The translations under genes were made by a program, and so were the position numbers. A DNA stretch of 5,478 nt from NCBI GenBank assembly GCA_016788945.1, contig JAEUSA010000033.1, positions 1 to 5,478 on the forward strand, read 5' to 3'. Positions 4,334 through 5,478 of this stretch are shown one piece after another (position 1 is the stretch's first letter; every line of letters starts with the position of its first letter). The notes under the pieces were generated by a model. That model had not been told where the DNA came from. It did not search any database and was given only the letters and a program-made list of their open reading frames with translations. The stretch comes from Leptospiraceae bacterium (GTDB lineage: Bacteria; Spirochaetota; Leptospiria; Turneriellales; Turneriellaceae).

Positions 4334-5478
4334 TTAACCCGACCGCTGCCGATAAGACTTCAGCGCCGACAAGAAACGACTGATGATCTCTTCTTGATAG
4401 CGGTAGGCCTGCTCCTTACCCATCGGCACCAACAAAGACAGCGATTTTTTGCGGCATTTCTGGCCGAGCTCTGTCAGCCGCGCAATCAACGCATCGAGCT
4501 CACGCAGCGCTGCGGCGTCTTTGTGCTGCGCAGCCACGTTCGCGAGTGCAATTTCTTCGGCGGTAACCGCCCGGCCAAAAAAGGTGTATACTGCAGTCTC
4601 GATGTCAACGCGATTGGCATCAACCCGCCACAACGTAAAACGATTACCGACATTCATCAGATTAAAGATGACGCTCAGCGCCATCAGTATCTGCACCAAA
4701 TTGCCTAACGGAATAAAATCCATCATGCGCGGGGCATACTGATCGAAAATCTCAGGCCCCTGATTCGCAAAAAAATCCTTCGCCGCGCTGTGGTAAGCAA
4801 CACCAGTCAGGTTGGGTATCGTGTTATTAAAGGTAATCAGATCGGGCATTAATTCGTGTATGGTGCTCAAAAGGCCAATCACCAGCGAGCGCCGGGTGCC
4901 CTTCTTGCAGAGAACCATCGTATCAATCTTGAGCACAGGCTTATCGGCATCGGGAATATTGCGAATCGGATCATAATAACCTTCGCGGATCGAACTCGTA
5001 CGCAGGAACGGCAATTTTTTGGCAAAACTATCGGCCTGCCTGAACGTCGCGAACTGCATGCCGTCTTTGAGAATTGCATGTTCGATGATTTCTGAATTTT
5101 CGAGGAATACGAGAATCGCGAGATCGAGTGCTCCGCTTTTGATGAGCGCCATCTGCTCCTGCGCGCTGTGGTTCGAAAGCTTCACACCCATCGTATCCAT
5201 ATGCATGCGCGCGTAGAGCGTGCGCGCAAAATGCGCCGAGCCGCTGCTCTCAGGACCAATGCCGATGCGTTTACCTGCTAATTGGTGAAACGAGCGTATA
5301 GCGCCTGCATTGCGGCCGAGAAAAAACACCGTTTCGGATTTCGAAAGGCGCGTAACGAGTTCAAACCCATCGGGAATCGGCAATCCGTTCTGAACGAGGG
5401 CAAACGCATTACGCTCCTTCGTATCGCCAAGGTGCCTGAGATTGTCTAATGACCCCTGCGTTTCAACATTGCGGATTT
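4334..5478 (-). CDS. TAXI-family TRAP-type solute-binding protein homologue with C-terminal membrane anchor (N-terminus outside window)
   Basis: TAXI proteins are periplasmic binding proteins that normally serve TRAP transporters. The frame is open to the window edge, giving 380 residues; the TTG at 5383 is internal, because the sequence before it (VETQGSLDNLRHLG, then NAFALVQNGL) already matches the family's TxGSxxNL and FALVQ pattern. GKRIGIGPESSGSAHFA (partial residues 68-84) is the TAXI GKRVxxGPxGSGT loop, followed by ALIKSGALDLAI (110-121). After AKDFFANQGPEIFDQYAPR comes one hydrophobic segment, FIPLGNLVQILMALSVIFNL (254-273). Such an anchor is known in some TAXI-like proteins. Then follow about 100 charged residues with a helical, possibly coiled-coil stretch (305-343), presumably cytoplasmic. 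A signal peptide would lie beyond the window. No TRAP permease is in view, so transport function is not shown. The stop is TAA at 4336-4334. The ligand is unknown. Confidence 0.8.
   Translation of the reverse strand, partial: IRNVETQGSLDNLRHLGDTKERNAFALVQNGLPIPDGFELVTRLSKSETVFFLGRNAGAIRSFHQLAGKRIGIGPESSGSAHFARTLYARMHMDTMGVKLSNHSAQEQMALIKSGALDLAILVFLENSEIIEHAILKDGMQFATFRQADSFAKKLPFLRTSSIREGYYDPIRNIPDADKPVLKIDTMVLCKKGTRRSLVIGLLSTIHELMPDLITFNNTIPNLTGVAYHSAAKDFFANQGPEIFDQYAPRMMDFIPLGNLVQILMALSVIFNLMNVGNRFTLWRVDANRVDIETAVYTFFGRAVTAEEIALANVAAQHKDAAALRELDALIARLTELGQKCRKKSLSLLVPMGKEQAYRYQEEIISRFLSALKSYRQRSG

Overview
Every gene I can support in this window reads on the minus strand, so transcription runs from high to low coordinates. 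The base composition is moderate (mixed GC), and the genes are tightly packed with overlapping or nearly touching ends, as expected for a bacterial chromosome. I see no rRNA, tRNA, CRISPR array, insertion sequence or phage gene. The organism cannot be fixed from the sequence. The GpsA N-terminus (GAGSFG, then PIVVASKGIE) reminds me of Leptospira-type spirochaetes, but that is a weak guess from memory.

In transcription order: (1) 5478-4334 is the C-terminal 380 residues of a TAXI-family periplasmic solute-binding protein homologue with a C-terminal membrane anchor and a charged helical tail. (2) An 81-bp gap (4333-4253) is the largest gap in the window and the best candidate for a promoter. 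(3) 4252-3152 is a radical SAM gene of the PA0069/SplB-like type, cut by one in-frame TAA at 3718-3716 with no frameshift. (4) 3137-2607 and 2603-2286 are two small multi-pass membrane proteins of unknown function, in the same reading frame and separated by a stop codon and one sense codon. (5) 2289-943 is a complete alpha-D-phosphohexomutase (GlmM/ManB family), overlapping the preceding gene by ATGA. (6) 943-443 is a Nudix hydrolase of the ADP-ribose pyrophosphatase type, overlapping the mutase by TGATG. (7) 388-1 is the N-terminal 129 codons of gpsA, glycerol-3-phosphate dehydrogenase, running off the window.

From the radical SAM gene to the Nudix gene the spacing (14 bp, 3 bp, 4-bp overlap, 1-bp overlap) suggests one polycistronic unit with translational coupling, probably continuing into gpsA after 54 bp. 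The identifiable functions are envelope-precursor and housekeeping enzymes: sugar-phosphate isomerisation, nucleotide-sugar or ADP-ribose hydrolysis, and glycerol-3-phosphate for phospholipids. The two membrane proteins are unassigned.

The most interesting signal is the interrupted radical SAM gene. The TAA replaces exactly one residue of a conserved frame and lies inside a 9-bp perfect inverted repeat. The simplest explanation is a recent nonsense mutation, but recoding or sequence error should be tested. A second structure worth checking is an inverted repeat just before gpsA that overlaps its likely ribosome binding site. I found no convincing wholly new system here.
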